NCBI RefSeq assembly: GCF_014196515.1
Contig: NZ_JACIDV010000001.1
Location: 186,001 to 250,000 of the forward strand
Length of the DNA stretch: 64,000 nucleotides
Reading direction: 5' to 3'
From: Rhizobium skierniewicense
GTDB taxonomy: Bacteria > Pseudomonadota > Alphaproteobacteria > Rhizobiales > Rhizobiaceae
In this document: in pieces, positions 63,189 to 64,000 of the stretch
Numbering within the stretch: the first letter of the stretch is position 1
Layout: each line of letters begins with the position of its first letter
Program-made: the position numbers and the translations under genes
Notes under the pieces: model-generated
The model's database searches: none
What the model saw: only the letters and a program-made list of their open reading frames with translations
Told to the model about the DNA's origin: nothing

Positions 63189-64000
63189 ATGCGATATCCT
63201 GAGTTTTTATGTGTGAATAGGAAATTCTTGCAGATTGCATTTGGGAGCGTTCTCTCCGTAGCACTTGTGTGCCCGCCATTCGGTTCCCCGGCGGCCACCG
63301 CCGCTGAGGAGGGAACGCTGGATAAAATTGCCCGTACCAAAACGATCACCATCGGATATCGCTCCGACGAGGTGCCGTTTGCCTATCGAACCCCGGATGG
63401 GGCTGCGGTTGGCTATACGGTGGAGTTGTGCAATCGCATTGCCGATCACGTCCGCGCCACGCTCAATCTCGACACCATCAACATCGATTACGTCCTGGCG
63501 ACAGCCGCAACCCGGTTTCTTCTCATCAAGACCGGCAAAATCGATCTGGAATGCAGCGCAACGACCAATAATGCCGAGCGGCGCGAGCAAGTGGCATTTT
63601 CTTATCCCCACTTCATCACCGCCACGCGGTTTGTCGCGAAAAAATCCAGCAATCTGCGGGAAATCAAAGACCTTGCCGGGCGCACCGTGGCATCAACGAC
63701 CGGCACGGTCAACATCGAGCAATTGCAGGAGCGAAACCGCGCCGATAAGCTGAATATTTCGATCATGCTGGCAAAGCAGAACATCGAAGGGTTTTCCTTC
63801 GTGGAAAACAACAGGGCTTCGGCATTCGTCATGGACGGGGTGCTGCTTGCGGCCAATGTCGCGTTTTCCAAAGCGCCTCAGGAGTATATGATCTCGTCCG
63901 AGACTTTCGGGCCGCCTGAGCCCTACGGAATTCTGCTTCGCAAGAATGACGAGCCTTTCCGCGCCGTCGTCAACGATGCGTTGCGGACGATTTTTGTCAG
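63189..64000 (+). CDS. Amino-acid-type ABC substrate-binding protein, 3' end outside window
   Basis: The frame is open to the window edge, giving 270 residues so far. The ATG at 63189 has AGGAG eight bases ahead and lies just after the GGDEF-EAL stop. A signal peptide with core QIAFGSVLSVALVC is followed by family 3 features: KTITIGYRSDEVPFAYRTPD, GYTVELCNRIADHV, GKIDLECSATTNNAERREQV and EPYGILLRKNDEPFRAVVND. It resembles glutamate/aspartate binders such as GltI. It may feed the sensor domain of the upstream GGDEF-EAL protein or begin a transport operon to the right. Confidence 0.88.
   Translation, partial: MRYPEFLCVNRKFLQIAFGSVLSVALVCPPFGSPAATAAEEGTLDKIARTKTITIGYRSDEVPFAYRTPDGAAVGYTVELCNRIADHVRATLNLDTINIDYVLATAATRFLLIKTGKIDLECSATTNNAERREQVAFSYPHFITATRFVAKKSSNLREIKDLAGRTVASTTGTVNIEQLQERNRADKLNISIMLAKQNIEGFSFVENNRASAFVMDGVLLAANVAFSKAPQEYMISSETFGPPEPYGILLRKNDEPFRAVVNDALRTIFV

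Noticed and set aside
1-64000. Search by eye for tRNA, rRNA, CRISPR arrays, phage and insertion sequences
   Set aside because: No cloverleaf with flanking tRNA motifs, no spaced direct-repeat array and no transposase or integrase were recognised.

Overview
This is about 64 kb of moderately high-GC DNA with the gene content and signals of an alphaproteobacterium of the Rhizobiaceae, most likely Agrobacterium or Rhizobium. The placement is inferred from several things: minCDE preceded by a CtrA-type box (TTAA-N7-TTAAC), choline-sulfate genes (LysR regulator, ChoX, BetC), a calcium-repeat GH16 glycanase like rhizobial ExsH, and a very high density of ABC importers with catabolic genes. No rRNA, tRNA, CRISPR array, phage or insertion sequence is seen. 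The min genes and the transporter-rich content would fit a secondary chromosome, but the window cannot prove that.

Left part (1-13.2 kb). The window opens inside a protein that seems to fuse a winged-helix DNA-binding end to a periplasmic-binding-protein domain. Next comes a peptide-type ABC importer operon (1718-7357) followed by a racemase-fold protein lacking the expected cysteines and an RpiR regulator. Palindromic TGAAA boxes precede the operon. On the other strand, marR, an MFS carrier, an aldo/keto reductase and a fluoroacetate-dehalogenase-like hydrolase form a compact unit (13171-9472) with two copies of an 11-bp motif.

Middle (13.3-38.6 kb). A long minus-strand operon (26298-14187) contains a GntR regulator, two tandem paralogous substrate-binding proteins, two permeases, an SDR, a NodB-fold deacetylase/allantoinase, a gamma-glutamyltransferase homologue without signal peptide, two ATPases and an M20D amidohydrolase. 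It looks like uptake plus intracellular dismantling of an amide- or peptide-like compound. A LacI-controlled sugar or inositol unit (27589-33730) follows, with two LacI-type operators in its divergent promoter. Then come a GlxA-type regulator opposite a Tat-exported hydrolase, and a cystine-type ABC importer.

Right part (38.8-64 kb). minCDE, an Fsr-like exporter with an AraC regulator, the choline-sulfate cluster, a FabMG-like protein, an FtsK/SpoIIIE translocase without membrane segments, two GGDEF-EAL proteins, a methyltransferase behind a second CtrA-like box, a ureidoglycine aminohydrolase, a secreted GH16 glycanase, a 277-bp inverted-repeat element, a 2-keto-4-pentenoate hydratase-family protein, and two divergent citrate synthase homologues, one carrying a DNA-binding domain. 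The last gene, an amino-acid-type binding protein, runs off the right edge.

Strongest candidates for undescribed biology: the MarR-controlled dehalogenation unit, the 11-gene amide/peptide operon, the citrate-synthase-fused regulator facing a citrate synthase gene, and the nested-palindrome repeat. All functions are read from sequence motifs and recalled family features; no database search was possible.
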